Made by a program: the position numbers and the translations under genes. From the NCBI GenBank assembly GCA_035551835.1, contig DASZMN010000072.1, forward strand, positions 1 to 64,000: DNA of 64,000 nt, given 5' to 3'. Under the pieces are notes generated by a model. It was not told the DNA's origin and made no database searches. It saw nothing but the letters and a program-made list of their open reading frames with translations. The DNA is from Bog-473 sp035551835. GTDB lineage: Bacteria; Actinomycetota; Acidimicrobiia; Acidimicrobiales; RAAP-2. Shown one piece after another: positions 24,237-33,649 of this stretch; the first letter of the stretch is position 1, and each line of letters starts with the position of its first letter.

Positions 24237-25466
24237 ATGAATTCGGAATTGAAGGTCGAGCCCGACGCCGCCGGCATGCGCGATGACCGCCTGGAGCGCA
24301 TCACCGAGCACTTCGGGCCCAACTACGTCGACACCGGGAAGATCACCGGATGCCAGATCACCGTGGTGCGGGGCGGCCATGTCGCCTACGCCCGCTCCCT
24401 CGGTCTGATGGACCGGGAGCGGACGCTCCCGATGGCGGACGACGCCATCTTCCGGATCTATTCCATGACCAAGCCCATCGCCTCGGTCGCCCTGATGCAG
24501 CTGTACGAGCGGGGTGGGTTCCAGCTGCTCGACCCGGTGCACCGCTACATCCCCGAGTGGCGCACCCTGCAGGTGGCCGAGATGCAGGACGACGGCACCG
24601 TCACGCTCGTCAAGCCGCGGCGGCCGATGGACATGCGCGACGTCCTCATGCACACGACGGGGCTTCCCGGCAGCCTCTTCCCGGACAATCCGGTCGACGA
24701 GGGGTTCGCGGCGGCGCGGCGTGCGCTGGGGCCCGACCAGACGCTCGAGAGCGTCACCGCCCTGCTGGCCGAGCACCCCCTGAAGTTCCACCCCGGCACC
24801 CACTGGAACTACGGGCTGTCAACCGACATCGTCGGACGCCTCGTCGAGATCCTCTCGGGCCTGCGATTCGACGAGTACCTGCGCCGCGAACTCTTCGAGC
24901 CGCTCGGGATGACCGACACTGGGTTCTACGTCCCCGAGGTAGACCTCTCGCGCCTGGCCGCCTGCTACCAGTACCGCCCGGCCAACACGCCCCGGCTGAT
25001 GGAGGGCGAGTTCGCCAACCGGGTGAAGCGCCCGCACCCCTACCTGTCGGGAGCCAGCGGCCTCGTCTCGACCACCCACGACTACGTCGCGTTCTGCCAG
25101 ATGCTGGCGAACGGGGGACAGCTCGACGGCCGCCGCGTGCTCGGGCGCAAGACGATTGAGCTCATGACGGTCAACCACCTGCCGGGTGGGGCGACGCTGC
25201 AGGACCTCGCCATCGGCGGCTTCGGCGAGGGGGGCTTCGAGGGCGTCGGCTTCGGCCTCGGCTTTGCGGTCGGGCTCGGGCCGGCGGCCACCGCGATGGC
25301 CGGCTCGGCGGGCGAGTACTACTGGGGCGGGGCCGCAAGCACCGCGTTCTGGATCGATCCGACCGAGGACCTCTTCATCGTCTTCATGACGCAGCTCTTC
25401 CCGTCGATCGCCTACCCGTTCCGGGCCCAACTGCGGGCGCTGGTGTATCAGGCCATCGACGATTGA
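24237..25466 (+). CDS. class C beta-lactamase-like serine hydrolase
   Basis: 409 residues. SxxK is SMTK (Ser76-Lys79), the second motif is YGLS (Tyr192) and the third region GGAAST near 360, giving the penicillin-binding/EstB-type esterase fold. No signal peptide is visible, so a cytoplasmic esterase or amidase is likelier than a beta-lactamase. Its stop overlaps the TTG start of the following ureohydrolase (ATTGA), implying translational coupling and perhaps a shared pathway. Confidence 0.9.
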   Translation: MNSELKVEPDAAGMRDDRLERITEHFGPNYVDTGKITGCQITVVRGGHVAYARSLGLMDRERTLPMADDAIFRIYSMTKPIASVALMQLYERGGFQLLDPVHRYIPEWRTLQVAEMQDDGTVTLVKPRRPMDMRDVLMHTTGLPGSLFPDNPVDEGFAAARRALGPDQTLESVTALLAEHPLKFHPGTHWNYGLSTDIVGRLVEILSGLRFDEYLRRELFEPLGMTDTGFYVPEVDLSRLAACYQYRPANTPRLMEGEFANRVKRPHPYLSGASGLVSTTHDYVAFCQMLANGGQLDGRRVLGRKTIELMTVNHLPGGATLQDLAIGGFGEGGFEGVGFGLGFAVGLGPAATAMAGSAGEYYWGGAASTAFWIDPTEDLFIVFMTQLFPSIAYPFRAQLRALVYQAIDD

Positions 25467-26422
25467 CCGCCGAACGTCAGGGTCCCCAGGGCCCAGCCGA
25501 CGCGACCGTCGTCCCCCGCTTCGCCGGCCTCGCGACCTTCGCCCGGCTCCCGACCGTCGACGCAGTGGACAGGTGGGACATCGCGGTCGCCGGCATCCCC
25601 TTTGACGCCGGCACCAGTTACCGGCCGGGCGCCCGTTTCGGGCCGGCGGCGGTGCGCCAGGCGTCCCGGCTGCTGCGTCCGTACAACCCAGCGCTGAGCG
25701 CGCTCCCCTTCGAGCTGACCCAGGTGGTTGACGCCGGCGATCTGGCCTGCACGCCCTTCAGCGCGGAGGAGGCCGTCGGCCAGATCGAGTCCGCGGCGCG
25801 TGCTCTCCTGGCAGACGGGGGCCGACTCGTCGCGGTGGGGGGCGACCACACGGTGGCCTTGCCGCTCCTCCGGGCCACGGCGGCCCGCCACGGGCCGCTC
25901 GCCCTCGTGCACTTCGACGCGCACCTCGACACCTGGGATACCTATTTCGGCCAGCGCTTCACCCACGGCACCCCGTTCCGGCGCGCCTGGGAGGAGGGAC
26001 TGTTGCTGCGGGACCACAGCGTGCACGTCGGGCTGCGAGGCCCGCTCTACGCGCGTTCGGACCTGAACGATGATGCCGGCATGGGATTCGCACAGATCAC
26101 GACAGAGCAGGTGTCCGAGCTCGGGGCCGTGGCCGTCACGGAGCGGCTGCGCGAAAGGGTGGGGGATGCACCCATCTATGTATCGGTGGACATCGACGTG
26201 CTCGACCCGGCTCACGCACCCGGTACGGGCACGCCGGAGGCCGGGGGCCTGACTAGCCGAGAGCTCCTTGCGCTCTTGCGTGGGCTCGCGCCCGCTCGCA
26301 TCGTCGGCGCCGACGTGGTCGAGGTCTCGCCGGCGTACGACCACGCCGAGATCACAGCGATCGCGGCGTCACACGTGCTGTACGACCTGGTCACTCTGAT
26401 GGCCCTGCAGGCGCCGCACTGA
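25463..26422 (+). CDS. agmatinase-family ureohydrolase 1
   Basis: 319 residues with all binuclear metal ligands: GGDHT (His129), HFDAHLD (Asp152, His154, Asp156) and SVDIDVLDPAHAPG (Asp242, Asp244). The EAGGLTSRELL segment following is typical of agmatinase/guanidinobutyrase. It hydrolyses a guanidino group to urea plus an amine; agmatine or 4-guanidinobutyrate are the usual substrates. TTG start inside the hydrolase stop. Its 3' end overlaps the convergent ureohydrolase 2 by 32 bases. Confidence 0.92.
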   Translation: MTAERQGPQGPADATVVPRFAGLATFARLPTVDAVDRWDIAVAGIPFDAGTSYRPGARFGPAAVRQASRLLRPYNPALSALPFELTQVVDAGDLACTPFSAEEAVGQIESAARALLADGGRLVAVGGDHTVALPLLRATAARHGPLALVHFDAHLDTWDTYFGQRFTHGTPFRRAWEEGLLLRDHSVHVGLRGPLYARSDLNDDAGMGFAQITTEQVSELGAVAVTERLRERVGDAPIYVSVDIDVLDPAHAPGTGTPEAGGLTSRELLALLRGLAPARIVGADVVEVSPAYDHAEITAIAASHVLYDLVTLMALQAPH

Positions 26423-27383
26423 CCCGCAGCTGCTTCCAGCGGGCGCTGTCGCACAGGTTGCCGAGGAACTCGACGACGGTATGCGCGGCCAGGTACGAGG
26501 TGACGCCGGTACCCACGTCGAGCTGCGGATTGACCTCGACCAGGTCGAACCCCACTATGCGGGCCCGCTCAGTCAGCGCGGCGAGCGCATCACGCAGCTC
26601 GTCGTACCGCATTCCATTGGGCTCGGCCGAGACGCACCCGGGAACCAGCGAGAGGTCGAGGACGTCCATGTCGAGACTTATGTAGCAGTCGGCACCCGGC
26701 GGCACGAGCGCGGCGACCTCGACCGGCCCGCGGTGCCGGAAGTCAGCCATCGTCACGACCGTGTTCCCGTCTGCATGGGTGTCGCGCCACATCACCTCCG
26801 TGGTGCGCAAGCTGCGGATGCCCACCTGGATGAGACCGCGTACGTGGGAGAGCCGAGCGATGTGGCGGAACGCATGCGCGTTCGTCATCGAGGCCCCGTG
26901 GACGAAGGGCATGTAATCGAGATGCGCATCGAAGTGGACCACGTAGAGCGGCTCGGAGAAGGCCCGGACGACGGGATAGGAGATGGCGTGATCGCCCCCA
27001 AGCACCAGCGGCGTCCCGCCCCGTGAGAGGGCGCGAGCGGTCAGGGCCGTGATGTTGTCGAAGGTGCCCACGACGTTGGTCGGAATCACGTCCGCGTCCC
27101 CGAGGTCGACGATCCGGTGCTCGCCCATCTCCCGCTGAAGCCGGCGCTCGGCCCTCGTCGGGTCGAAATAGCCGGGTTCGTCGGAGACGAAGCGGAGCGA
27201 GTGTTCACGGATCGACCGCGGACCGAACCGGGAGCCGGGCATGAAGGGCGAGCCCTCGTCCGTCGGCGCACCCAGGACGACGAGGTCGGCCGTCACCGGG
27301 TCGTCCGGCCCGAGCACCGGAGCGCGTAAGAACGAAGCGATGCCCGTGAACGGCATGTCCATCCGGCTTGGCGGCACCGTCAA
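26391..27383 (-). CDS. agmatinase-family ureohydrolase 2, divergent loops
   Basis: About 330 residues from TTG 27383 (GGGAGG five bases ahead; GTG 27377 is the alternative). Metal ligands are kept: GGDHAIS (His132), HFDAHLD (Asp152/His154/Asp156) and SLDMDVLD (Asp238/Asp240). The next stretch reads LSLVPGCVSAEPNGMRYDEL instead of P.HAPG.xxPEPGGL, so the substrate loop is unlike ordinary agmatinases. The activity is probably guanidino hydrolysis of another substrate. It is divergent from the nitrilase-family gene. Confidence 0.88.
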   Translation of the reverse strand: MTVPPSRMDMPFTGIASFLRAPVLGPDDPVTADLVVLGAPTDEGSPFMPGSRFGPRSIREHSLRFVSDEPGYFDPTRAERRLQREMGEHRIVDLGDADVIPTNVVGTFDNITALTARALSRGGTPLVLGGDHAISYPVVRAFSEPLYVVHFDAHLDYMPFVHGASMTNAHAFRHIARLSHVRGLIQVGIRSLRTTEVMWRDTHADGNTVVTMADFRHRGPVEVAALVPPGADCYISLDMDVLDLSLVPGCVSAEPNGMRYDELRDALAALTERARIVGFDLVEVNPQLDVGTGVTSYLAAHTVVEFLGNLCDSARWKQLRVSAAPAGPSE

Positions 27384-27538
27384 TGTTCCCTCCCGTGCGT
27401 GTTGCCGACGGCTCGCGGACACGAGCGCCACCCCCATCTCTGTAACAGTGCATTCACGCGCGGGAAACGGACTGCGAATGTTGCAGCCGTAGGGTGAGCT
27501 TCGCACTCCTGAACAAAGCGGGGAGACCAGATACCGAC

Positions 27539-28396
27539 GTGAAGCGAGACCTTCTTGTTGGCGTGGCCCAGTGGCTGCCGACGCCGGGCGAGCGACGCCA
27601 AAACATGAACGTGGCGCTGGGAATGATCGAGGAGGCGGGCAAGCGCGGTGTCGAGCTCCTGGTGCTCCCGGAGCTGTGGTCCTGCGGCTACGACCCCGAG
27701 TCGCTGGGTCGCGACGCCCGGGCGGACGCCGAACCCCTGGACGGCCCACGGACGGAGCAGCTCTCGCAGGCGGCCAGCCGCCACGAGATGTGGCTGGCGG
27801 CCGGCAGCGTGCCCGAACGGGGCGACGACGGGCTGATTTACGACACGGCGCTCCTCTTCAACCAGCGGGGCACACTCGTTGCCTGGCACCGCAAGGCGCA
27901 CCTCTACCCGCCGACGCTCGAGCCGAACGTGTTCACCCCGGGAGACCGGCTCACGACGTACGACGACCCCATTCTCGGGTGCATCGGGCTGGTGGTCTGC
28001 TTCGACGGGGACTTCCCCGAGGTCGCCCGTACCCTGGCCTTGCGAGGCGCCCGTCTCATCCTCGCCCCCTCGGCGTACGAGATCGAGGGGGCCAACGCAT
28101 GGGACCTGCTGTACCCAGCGCTGGCCCTGACGAACAGCCAATGGTGGGTCCAGGCCAACCAGGCCGGGTCGCACTCCACGTCGACGATGCTCGGGGCGAG
28201 CCGGATCGTGGCCCCCACGGGGACCGTGGTGGCCGAGGCGACCCGGGCCGTGCCGGGCTCCTCCAGCAAGGCGGAGCTCCTCGTTCACCGCATCGACCTC
28301 CACCTCGCGTACGCCAGGGACGGGATCTCGGGCCTGCTGGAAGAAGGGCGCCATCCCGACCTCTACTTCGACCGGGAGCCGGCCAAGTCGAGGTAG
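27539..28396 (+). CDS. carbon-nitrogen (nitrilase-family) hydrolase
   Basis: About 285 residues from GTG 27539; an in-frame GTG at 27494 lacks a ribosome site. The catalytic triad is visible: Glu45 (LVLPELWSCGYD), Lys119 (WHRKAHLYPPTLEPNVF) and Cys154 (GLVVCFDGDFPEVAR). The family includes N-carbamoylputrescine amidase and other omega-amidases; next to ureohydrolases and the allophanate pathway an N-carbamoyl or amide substrate is likely. Its end overlaps the convergent allophanate hydrolase gene by 34 bases. Confidence 0.9.
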   Translation: MKRDLLVGVAQWLPTPGERRQNMNVALGMIEEAGKRGVELLVLPELWSCGYDPESLGRDARADAEPLDGPRTEQLSQAASRHEMWLAAGSVPERGDDGLIYDTALLFNQRGTLVAWHRKAHLYPPTLEPNVFTPGDRLTTYDDPILGCIGLVVCFDGDFPEVARTLALRGARLILAPSAYEIEGANAWDLLYPALALTNSQWWVQANQAGSHSTSTMLGASRIVAPTGTVVAEATRAVPGSSSKAELLVHRIDLHLAYARDGISGLLEEGRHPDLYFDREPAKSR

Positions 28397-30096
28397 GTCC
28401 TCCACCCGCCGAACTCGCTGATGTCGGGCGCTCCCTCGAGCGCGACCGGCTCGCAGAGGAAGCCCGGGACCGATGTCCCGTCCTCGAGCAGCACCGTCCC
28501 GATCAACATCGGAGGCGGGACCGCGGCGACGAAATCGGCAAAGCGCGACGGAGCGAGGTCCCAGACCTCGACTTCAATCGGCAGGCCGCCACCCGTGACG
28601 CGGACAAGTCCGGGTTTCGGGGGTTCGGTCGCCAGGGCGTGCAGCCGGTAGCAGGATGCAGTGCGGGTGACGCTGCGAAGCCGTGCCCCGCGCGACGTCA
28701 GCTGGTGGTGCAGCGGCTGTCCGCTGAGATGCGCACCCACGACGGCCAGCGACAGCGCGGGCGGCCGCAACCGCAGCGGGGAATGGTGCGGCGGAGGGGG
28801 CGACGACGAGTCCTCGAGCCGGGCCGCGATCTCGAGCTGGACGAGGTCGGTGAAGGCCGGGCCGATACAGCTGACCCCGAACGGTCGCCCTGCTGCCATC
28901 CCGGCCGGGACGGCGACGGCGCACATGTCGAGCAGATTGAGGAACGTCGTGAAATGACCCAGCCCGGCGTTCACCCCGACCGGGTCGGCGGCGACCTCGG
29001 CCAACGTCGGGTGGCGCGTGGTCGTCGGTAGGAGCAAGGTGTCGGCGTCCACGCGGTCCCACTCGGCCTGGGCCTCGACCGCCAGCTGGGCCAACGTTTC
29101 CTGATCGGCCGCCAGCTCCACGGCGCGGATGCCCGCGGCGGTGCCGATGATGCGGCCGACGATCGCGTCCACCTCGTGTGGGTGCGTCTCGACGAAGCGG
29201 CCCACCGCGGCGTACCGCTCGGCTACGAACGCGCCATCGTAGAGGAGGCCGCCGGCGCGCAGGAAGGGACCGAGATCGAGCGGACGGAGGACGCAGCCCG
29301 CTTCCACGAGCCTCGCTGTGGCGGCGCCGTACGCGTCCAGCCAATCCGTCGCCAGCACTCCGAGCACCTCGTCGCCGGGTACCGCGACCACCGCGGGTCT
29401 CCGGGGCGCGAGCGGCAGGTCGGACGGGAACGAGCGACGTCCCGGCGCCGCGCCGTGCGGACCCGTCAGCGCAGCCATCGCTTCCTCGCAACCGGCCACG
29501 TCGCGAGCGAAGACCGTCACGCAGTCGAAGGACCGACAGGCCGGCACGACCCCGACGGTCGAGACGAGACCCACGGTCGCCTTGAACCCCACGACGCCGT
29601 TCAGGGCGGCGGGCACCCGGCCCGACCCGGCGGTGTCGGTACCCAAGGCAAGGTCGACCTCGCCCAGCGCGACGGCCACGGCTGAGCCACTGCTGCTCCC
29701 GCCCGCGATCAGGTCGGGGTCCGAGGCACTGCGGACCGCGCCGTAGGGGCTGCGTGTCCCCACCAACCCGGTGGCGAACTGGTCCATGTTCGTCTTCCCG
29801 ATGCACAGCGCCCCCGACTCCAGCAAGGCCCGAACCGCGGGCGCGTCGTGCACGGGCAGGTAGGAGAAGGCCGGGCAGCCCGCCGTGGTCGGAAGTCCCG
29901 CCACGTCGACGTTGTCCTTGACGGCGAACGTCAGCCCGGCAAGCGGGAGGTCCGCCGCCGAGCGCACCTTCGCGTCGATCCGGTCCGCCGCCACGAAGAT
30001 GTCTGTCGGGTCGAAGCGGCTGATCCACGCCTCGGGGCGCGGGGAAGCTTCGATCGCAGCCAGAGCGCGCTCCGCCGCCTGCCGCGCGCTCGTCAT
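28363..30096 (-). CDS. atzF: allophanate hydrolase
   Basis: 577 residues, two domains. The amidase-signature domain (1-430) has Lys60 (FAVKDNVD), the cis-Ser region AGGSSSGSAVAVA (about 133-141) and nucleophile Ser158 (TDTAGSGR). The C-terminal domain (about 440-570, LAVVGAHLSGQPLHHQL, then a final P.....GGWR.Y) is the AtzF-type decarboxylating domain. It turns allophanate into ammonia and CO2, the last step after urea or carboxyguanidine. Start ATG 30096 is 13 bases behind the carboxylase stop; a start at 30141 would overlap it. Last gene of the leftward operon. Confidence 0.95.
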   Translation of the reverse strand: MTSARQAAERALAAIEASPRPEAWISRFDPTDIFVAADRIDAKVRSAADLPLAGLTFAVKDNVDVAGLPTTAGCPAFSYLPVHDAPAVRALLESGALCIGKTNMDQFATGLVGTRSPYGAVRSASDPDLIAGGSSSGSAVAVALGEVDLALGTDTAGSGRVPAALNGVVGFKATVGLVSTVGVVPACRSFDCVTVFARDVAGCEEAMAALTGPHGAAPGRRSFPSDLPLAPRRPAVVAVPGDEVLGVLATDWLDAYGAATARLVEAGCVLRPLDLGPFLRAGGLLYDGAFVAERYAAVGRFVETHPHEVDAIVGRIIGTAAGIRAVELAADQETLAQLAVEAQAEWDRVDADTLLLPTTTRHPTLAEVAADPVGVNAGLGHFTTFLNLLDMCAVAVPAGMAAGRPFGVSCIGPAFTDLVQLEIAARLEDSSSPPPPHHSPLRLRPPALSLAVVGAHLSGQPLHHQLTSRGARLRSVTRTASCYRLHALATEPPKPGLVRVTGGGLPIEVEVWDLAPSRFADFVAAVPPPMLIGTVLLEDGTSVPGFLCEPVALEGAPDISEFGGWRTYLDLAGSRSK

Positions 30097-30109
30097 GCGG
30101 CCCCACGCG

Positions 30110-33100
30110 TCACGCTGACTCCAAGACGACGAGCGGCGCACCGGCGGCCACCTGCGTGCCCGGCGTCACGAAGACCTCGACGACCGCGCCGTTGCAGGGC
30201 GAGACCACCGCGGTCTCCGTCTTCATCGCCTCAATGATCACCATGGCCTGGCCGGCGACCACCTGGTCCCCCGGCTGCACGCTGACCTTCCACACGTTTG
30301 ACGTCATCGGGGCAGTGACAAGCGTGCCGTTGGCCGGGACCGCGACGCTCGGCAAATCCGGCGGGTCCAGCGCAGGCTCGTTACGGGGCTCGAATTCGCC
30401 GGCGGCCGCCCAGGCGGCGCGCTCGGCTGCGAACGCGGCCGCCTGACGCTCCTTGAAGACCGCGATGCTCGGTGCCTCCTGGCGCAGCATGTCCTCGTAC
30501 TCGTGCAACCGGAACGTGCCGGGCTCGGTGCGCACCGGAAACCGCCCCCCGGCAAAGTCGGCGCGCGCGTCGAGCAGCTCGTCCGCCGTCACCGGGTACC
30601 AGTGGATGCGGTCGAAGAACCGCAACAGCCAGGGGACGCCGGGTTCGAACGGGTGATGCTGACGATGGCTGTTCCAGATCTGCAGTGTCCGCCCGACGAG
30701 CTGGTAGCCACCCGGGCTCTCCATGCCATAGATGCATAGGTAGGCCCCGCCGATCCCGACTGAGCTGTCCGCCGTCCAGGTCCGAGCAGGGTTGTACTTC
30801 GTCGTGACCAGGCGGTGGCGTGGGTCGATGGGTGTCGCCAACGGCGCGCCCAGGTACACGTCGCCAAGACCGAGTACGAGGTAGGTGGCGTCGAACACGG
30901 TGCGGCGGACGTCCTCTACGTCGTCGAGCCCGTTGATGCGCCGGATGAACTCGATGTTCCACGGGCACCACGGCGCGTCCTCCCGGACGCCCGCCGCGTA
31001 GCGGGCTGTGGCCTCGTGCGTCACCGGGTCGTCCCAGGACAGCGGGAGGTGGATGGCTCGGCTCGCCACCTCCAGTTCCTCGGAGCTCGGCAAAGTCTCC
31101 TCGAGCGCGCCCACCGCGTCGAGCATGTGCCGGAGCGACGTGGCGCGCGGGTCGAAGTGCACCTGCAAGGTGCGCACGCCCGGCGTCAGATCGACGATGC
31201 CCTCGAGACCGGCCGCGACGATCTGATCCGCCAGCACGTGGACCCGGGCCCGCATAGATAGGTCGAGTTCCATCGCGCCGTATTCGACCAGCAGGTTGTC
31301 GTCCCCATTGGCCCGGTAGGTGACCGCGGGTGTTGCCCCGGCTGGCCGCCGGTCCAGGACGCCCGACAGGTCGGCGCCCTTGCCGTTGGCGGTGCACGTG
31401 AAGTTGGGCACGAAGCGGACGCGGTCGTCGGGCCGCAGCTGCCCGAGCTTCCAGCGTTCCGAGCTCAAGACCGTCGCCGGGCAGACGAATCCGCCGAGGC
31501 TCGGCCCGTCGGGTCCGAGCAGGATGGGGAGGTCGCCCGTGTAGTTCACCGCACCCACCGAGTACGGCGTGTCGTGGATGTTCGAGGGGTGGAGGCCGGC
31601 GTCGCCGCCGTCGTCCCGGGCCCAGCCCGGGCGCGGCCCGACGAGGCGCACGCCCGTCCGGGCCGAATTGAAATGCACCTCCCAGGCCGTTGCGTAGAGC
31701 GCGTCCAGGTCCGCCGCTAGGAAGAATTCGGGGGCGGCATGGGGTCCTGGTACGACGCCGAGCTCCCAGTCCTGCGTGAAGTGCGGCCGCTCTGGCCTGA
31801 TCCCGGGCGCCCGCACCCCCACGGGTTCTCCAGTCGCATGCAGCACGTCGCCGGCCCTCAGCGTGCGGCCACCCAGGCCGCCGATGCCGCCCAGCGTGAA
31901 GGTCGCCGCGCTCCCGAGGTACTCGGGCAATTCGAGCGCGCCGGCCACGAGCACGTAGGCCCGGATGCCCGGAGGCCCGATCGACCCGACGTCGAGCGTG
32001 GAGCCAGCGGGCACCGTGACCGGCTCCCACATGGGCACGGCGACGCTGTCCACCTGCACCGCGGCAGGGGCGCCCGTCACGCAGACCACCGTGTCGACGG
32101 CGCAGTGCAGCGCCGGCCCGTCCAACGTCGCCTCCAAGCCGGCCGCACCCTCGGCGTTGCCCAGAGCGAGGTTGCCCCACCGGAACGACCAATCGTCCAT
32201 TGGCCCCGAGGGCGGGACGCCGACGTCCCAGTAACCCTGCCGCCCGGGCCAGGCCTGCACTGTCGTCTGGGTGCCGGGCCGGACGACGTCGATCCGGTGC
32301 GAGTCGTACACCACGTCGAGCAGTGTCGCCGTGGTGTGGCGAGCCGACCGGAACTCCGCGTCCTGCAGAGCCTGCTCCACGAAGGCCAGAGAGGTCTCGA
32401 TGCCGCCGATCGCGCTCTTGGCGAGCGCCGCCCCGAGCGCGTCGATGGCGCCGTCGCGATCCGGAGCGGTGGCGACGACCTTGGCCAACAAGGGGTCGTA
32501 GGCGGTTGAGATCTCCGTCCCCGCTTCGACCCAGCTGTCCACGCGCACCCCCGTCGGCCAATGGACGGACGTGATGAGTCCGGGGCTGGGCCGCCAGTCC
32601 CGTTCGGGGTCCTCGGCGTAGACCCGAGTCTCGATGGCCGCGCCAGCGGGCCTGGCCAGACGCGCCTCGTGCAGGGCACCGGGGTCGCCCGCGGCGACCC
32701 GCAGCATGATCTCGACCAGGTCGAGCCCGTACACCTGCTCGGTGACGGGGTGCTCCACCTGCAACCGAGTATTCACCTCGAGGAACATCGCCTCGGACCT
32801 CTCGACGTCATAGAGGAATTCGACGGTGCCGGCGGACCGGTACCAGACCGAGCGGCAGAGGTCGGCGCTGGTCCGCGCCAGCATCTCGCGCACCGCGTCG
32901 GGAAGGTTGGGTGCGGGGGCCTCCTCGACCACCTTCTGGTTCCGACGCTGGAGTGTGCAGTCGCGGTCGCCCAACACGACGATGTCGCCGCCGCCGTCCC
33001 CCATCACCTGCACCTCGACGTGGCGCGCCCGCCGCACTCGACGCTCGAGGAAGACGCCGTCGTCGCCGAAGTTCGACCCCGCCAGGCGCGCCACCCGAGC

Positions 33101-33649
33101 GAAGACCTCGCGCAGCTCGTCCGGCCCGTCGCACGGCGAGATACCGATACCGCCACCGCCGCCCGTCGCCTTGAGCATGACCGGGTAGCCGATGCGCTCG
33201 GCCTCCTCACACGCGTGGTCGACGCTGGAGAGCAGCCCCGACCCGGGCACCAGCGGCACACCAGCCGCCGCCGCGGCGGCCCGCGCCTCGTGCTTGACGC
33301 CGAAGAGCTCGATCTGCGCCGGGGTGGGGCCGACGAAGACGAGTCCCGCCGCCTCGACGGCCCGGGCGAAGGCCGCGTGCTCGGATAAGAAGCCGTAGCC
33401 GGGGTGCACGCCCCACGCTCCCGTGGCAAGGGCGGCCTCAATGACAGCGTCCCCTCGCAGATAGCTCTCCCGGGCCGGAGCCGTTCCCAGCCGCACGGCC
33501 CGGTCGGCGTTGCGCACGTGCAGGGAGTCACGATCCGCGTCGGAAAAGACCGCGATGGTCTCGAGACCCAGGCGCTTCGCCGTCGCCATGATCCGCGCCG
33601 CGATCTCGCCCCGGTTGGCCACCAACAACGGTCCGACCTCGAGGTTCAT
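30110..33649 (-). CDS. urea/guanidine carboxylase (biotin-dependent)
   Basis: 1179 residues. Biotin carboxylase domain (1-450: LLVANRGEIAARI, GGGGGIG, EVNTRLQVEHPVTE), then the carboxyltransferase made of KipA/KipI-like AHS domains (about 470-1010: GPMDDWSFRWGN, YSVGAVNYTGDLPILLGPDG, then GGAYLCIYGMESPGGYQLVG), and a C-terminal biotinyl domain with EAMKTE (Lys1143). It carboxylates urea or guanidine with ATP and bicarbonate. With two DUF1989 proteins and allophanate hydrolase in one operon, guanidine is the likelier substrate, as in carboxyguanidine-deiminase pathways. Start ATG overlaps the previous stop (ATGA). Confidence 0.93.
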   Translation of the reverse strand: MNLEVGPLLVANRGEIAARIMATAKRLGLETIAVFSDADRDSLHVRNADRAVRLGTAPARESYLRGDAVIEAALATGAWGVHPGYGFLSEHAAFARAVEAAGLVFVGPTPAQIELFGVKHEARAAAAAAGVPLVPGSGLLSSVDHACEEAERIGYPVMLKATGGGGGIGISPCDGPDELREVFARVARLAGSNFGDDGVFLERRVRRARHVEVQVMGDGGGDIVVLGDRDCTLQRRNQKVVEEAPAPNLPDAVREMLARTSADLCRSVWYRSAGTVEFLYDVERSEAMFLEVNTRLQVEHPVTEQVYGLDLVEIMLRVAAGDPGALHEARLARPAGAAIETRVYAEDPERDWRPSPGLITSVHWPTGVRVDSWVEAGTEISTAYDPLLAKVVATAPDRDGAIDALGAALAKSAIGGIETSLAFVEQALQDAEFRSARHTTATLLDVVYDSHRIDVVRPGTQTTVQAWPGRQGYWDVGVPPSGPMDDWSFRWGNLALGNAEGAAGLEATLDGPALHCAVDTVVCVTGAPAAVQVDSVAVPMWEPVTVPAGSTLDVGSIGPPGIRAYVLVAGALELPEYLGSAATFTLGGIGGLGGRTLRAGDVLHATGEPVGVRAPGIRPERPHFTQDWELGVVPGPHAAPEFFLAADLDALYATAWEVHFNSARTGVRLVGPRPGWARDDGGDAGLHPSNIHDTPYSVGAVNYTGDLPILLGPDGPSLGGFVCPATVLSSERWKLGQLRPDDRVRFVPNFTCTANGKGADLSGVLDRRPAGATPAVTYRANGDDNLLVEYGAMELDLSMRARVHVLADQIVAAGLEGIVDLTPGVRTLQVHFDPRATSLRHMLDAVGALEETLPSSEELEVASRAIHLPLSWDDPVTHEATARYAAGVREDAPWCPWNIEFIRRINGLDDVEDVRRTVFDATYLVLGLGDVYLGAPLATPIDPRHRLVTTKYNPARTWTADSSVGIGGAYLCIYGMESPGGYQLVGRTLQIWNSHRQHHPFEPGVPWLLRFFDRIHWYPVTADELLDARADFAGGRFPVRTEPGTFRLHEYEDMLRQEAPSIAVFKERQAAAFAAERAAWAAAGEFEPRNEPALDPPDLPSVAVPANGTLVTAPMTSNVWKVSVQPGDQVVAGQAMVIIEAMKTETAVVSPCNGAVVEVFVTPGTQVAAGAPLVVLESA

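Noticed and set aside
24237..25466. True beta-lactamase resistance gene
   Set aside because: It has no signal peptide and lies in a metabolic operon; the fold is shared by esterases and amidases.
25463..28396. Standard agmatine to putrescine pathway
   Set aside because: No arginine decarboxylase or agmatine deiminase accompanies the genes, and the island centres on guanidine and allophanate; agmatinase activity is possible but not the best reading for all three ureohydrolases.
30381..32561. Long frame inside the carboxylase gene
   Set aside because: It is on the same strand in another frame, made of Arg/Gly/Pro/Ala repeats, and the carboxylase frame carries all known motifs.
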